From JBFWUM01 sp050247255 (GTDB lineage Bacteria > Acidobacteriota > Vicinamibacteria > Vicinamibacterales > UBA2999), in NCBI GenBank assembly GCA_050247255.1, contig JBFWUM010000100.1, positions 1-6,691 of the forward strand: 6,691 bases of DNA, read 5' to 3'. Below, in pieces: positions 5,996-6,691 of the stretch (the first letter of the stretch is position 1; each line of letters begins with the position of its first letter). The notes beneath the pieces were generated by a model. It was not told the origin of the DNA. It searched no databases and saw nothing but the letters and a program-made list of their open reading frames with translations. Position numbers and translations under genes: made by a program.

Positions 5996-6156
5996 AACGT
6001 GTTCGCCGTTTACGTCGTCCGCATCGCTGCCGCCAAGTCGGCCGTCGTCATCGACGCGCCGAAGCCGCGGAGCTTTACCGGATGATGTAGCCCGAGCACA
6101 ACAAGACAGATTCACAGGGGCCATCATCCGAAGGGGTGATGGCCCTTTTGCTTTTT
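5996..6156 (+). ncRNA. Candidate structured leader RNA with terminator/antiterminator switch (riboswitch- or attenuator-like)
   Basis: This region lies between the divergent OmpA-family gene and the HAD gene and has no convincing protein gene. As a plus-strand RNA it can form a long rod: 5999-6005 with 6093-6099 (7 bp), 6010-6021 with 6079-6090 (12 bp), 6026-6033 with 6067-6073 (7 bp, G6029 bulged), 6038-6042 with 6058-6062 (5 bp), and 6044-6047 with 6052-6055 closed by TCAT. Four of these pairs are G-U, which become A-C mismatches on the other strand, so the fold favours plus-strand RNA, the same strand as the terminator. Bases 6079-6087 plus 6090-6093 can instead pair with 6118-6130, the full 5' arm of the terminator. 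I do not recognise a known riboswitch, 6S, SRP or tmRNA signature. It may be a free small RNA or the 5' leader of the HAD gene. Pairings were found by eye, without energy calculation. Confidence 0.45.
6118..6156 (+). terminator. Intrinsic (Rho-independent) terminator upstream of the HAD gene
   Basis: Arms 6118-6129 (GGGCCATCATCC) and 6134-6145 (GGGTGATGGCCC) pair over 12 bp with one G-U pair, around the loop GAAG. They are followed directly by TTTT, GC and TTTTT. The minus strand has no T-run after the hairpin, so it acts on plus-strand transcripts. No recognised protein gene precedes it on that strand and the HAD start is 62 bp downstream, which suggests attenuation or a small-RNA end. Confidence 0.85.
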
Positions 6157-6208
6157 GGGGCTGTGGCTTTCGCTTTTCAAAGCCGTGGCTTCCGGCTTCA
6201 GCCGGAAG
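6157..6208. repeat. REP-like palindromic intergenic element
   Basis: Two small inverted repeats lie in tandem: GGCTTT/AAAGCC (6165-6170 and 6178-6183) and CTTCCGGC/GCCGGAAG (6189-6196 and 6201-6208, loop TTCA). The block also contains an imperfect direct repeat, GCTGTGGCTTT and GCCGTGGCTTC. From memory, GTGGCTTC-plus-palindrome blocks occur many times in intergenic DNA of Acidobacteriota and some Proteobacteria, where their translations give recurring spurious peptides such as LPAEAGSH. The copy number in this genome cannot be seen from one window. Confidence 0.5.
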
Positions 6209-6212
6209 GAGG
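6206..6212 (+). promoter_or_regulatory. Shine-Dalgarno site of the HAD gene, partly inside a hairpin
   Basis: AAGGAGG lies 6 nt before the GTG at 6219 and sets that start. Its first three bases are part of the 3' arm of the hairpin 6189-6208. An ATG at 6214 is too close and reads only two codons before a stop. Confidence 0.8.
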
Positions 6213-6218
6213 GATGTC

Positions 6219-6691
6219 GTGATTGCGGCCGCACGCACGCGGTGGGTGACCTTCGATTGTTTCGGGACGCTGGTCGACTGGCAGGCCGGTTTTCGCCGCG
6301 CCGTCGAGTCGATTGCCGGCCCGAACACGGAGGCCCTGGTCCGCTCGTACCACGAGCACGAGCGGCTGGCGGAAGCCGAACGGCCGCACCTCACGTACAA
6401 GCAGGTCCTGCGACAGGCCCTGTCCGGCGCCGCCGCCGAGGTCGGTCTGGCGCTCGATGCGGCTGGCCGCGAGGCGCTGCAACGTGCCTGGGCCGCCATG
6501 CCGGTGTTCGACGATGTGGAGGCGATGCTGCAGGAGCTGCGCGATATGGGCTGCCGCCTCGGCGTGCTGACCAACTGCGACGACGATCTCTTCGCGCTGA
6601 CCCATGCGCGCTTCCGCCGGCGGTTCGACCTCGTCGTCACGGCGGAGCAGGTGTGCGACTACAAGCCGTCGCTCAGCCACTTCCGCTATTT
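6219..6691 (+). CDS. HAD-superfamily hydrolase, haloacid-dehalogenase-like (3' truncated by window)
   Basis: The frame from GTG 6219 stays open to the window edge and gives 157 residues plus two bases, so the C-terminal third is missing. HAD enzymes transfer a group from substrate to a catalytic aspartate. Motif I is WVTFDCFGTLVDW, with nucleophile D13 and T17, the pattern of type II 2-haloacid dehalogenases and close phosphatase-like relatives. A helical cap follows (about 22-95). Motif II is GVLTNCDDDLF, with T118 N119. Motif III is K149 in DYKPSLSHF. Motif IV lies beyond the edge. The TNC sequence where true haloacid dehalogenases usually have SNG makes dehalogenase activity uncertain; a phosphatase is as likely. 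The start is supported by AAGGAGG six bases upstream. A terminator and an SD-overlapping hairpin in the leader suggest that expression is controlled after initiation. Confidence 0.9.
   Translation, partial: MIAAARTRWVTFDCFGTLVDWQAGFRRAVESIAGPNTEALVRSYHEHERLAEAERPHLTYKQVLRQALSGAAAEVGLALDAAGREALQRAWAAMPVFDDVEAMLQELRDMGCRLGVLTNCDDDLFALTHARFRRRFDLVVTAEQVCDYKPSLSHFRY

Noticed and set aside
5899..5997. Upstream ATG start for the OmpA-family gene
   Set aside because: It would put 33 residues before the signal peptide, while a good Shine-Dalgarno sequence precedes the internal ATG at 5898.
5996..6156. 6S RNA, SRP RNA or tmRNA as identity of the leader RNA
   Set aside because: The rod shape is suggestive, but there is no SRP GNRA-type apical loop with its flanking consensus, no tmRNA TTCGA arm or tag frame, and the length is short for 6S RNA. 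The overlap with a terminator switch fits a leader better.
5954..6680. Minus-strand open frames across the right end (5954-6640 and 6198-6680)
   Set aside because: They are antisense to the HAD gene, whose motifs I to III are intact. Their low-complexity products have no recognisable domain.
1..6691. CRISPR array, insertion sequence, integrase or replication origin
   Set aside because: No spaced direct repeats, transposase or integrase motifs, or iteron/DnaA-box clusters were seen on either strand.

Overview
This is a GC-rich, densely packed bacterial chromosomal segment. The best guess for the source is an Acidobacteriota genome, perhaps near Vicinamibacteria. That rests on GC-rich codon use, an OmpA-family protein whose N-terminal domain resembles proteins I associate with that phylum, and a short intergenic palindrome of a kind I recall from those genomes. 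No 16S rRNA or other decisive marker is present, so the assignment is an inference.

Layout from left to right: (1) the C-terminal 409 residues of a TonB-dependent siderophore-type receptor (+), cut by the left edge; (2) a 217-bp gap with a strong palindrome that echoes the 3' end of the next gene; (3) tRNA-Ser(CGA) on the minus strand with an encoded CCA, apparently driven by a perfect TATAAT box inside the end of the gene upstream of it; (4) a VapBC-type toxin-antitoxin pair (minus) with a palindromic operator; (5) a YdjM-like membrane protein (minus), divergent by 29 bp from (6) a MarC-family membrane protein (+); (7) a TraB/GumN-family exported protein (minus) whose end overlaps the end of marC by 14 bp; (8) an OmpA-family protein with a long coiled coil (minus), probably co-transcribed ahead of the GumN-like gene; (9) a 320-bp intergenic region; (10) the first 157 codons of a haloacid-dehalogenase-like (HAD) hydrolase (+), cut by the right edge.

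The most interesting part is the leader of the HAD gene, about 5996-6218. It holds a strong intrinsic terminator (6118-6156). The whole 5' arm of that terminator is also complementary to 6079-6093, and 6079-6099 can instead be held in a long stem with 5999-6021. This is the three-state layout (anti-antiterminator, antiterminator, terminator) of a riboswitch or leader-peptide attenuator. I do not recognise it as a known class. Two unlabelled mini-ORFs end inside the switch strand, and a second hairpin (6189-6208) overlaps the HAD Shine-Dalgarno sequence.

The rest looks like a mosaic of cell-envelope genes (receptor, OmpA, GumN-like, MarC, YdjM-like) with a toxin-antitoxin module beside a tRNA. 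No transposase, integrase, CRISPR array or rRNA was found.
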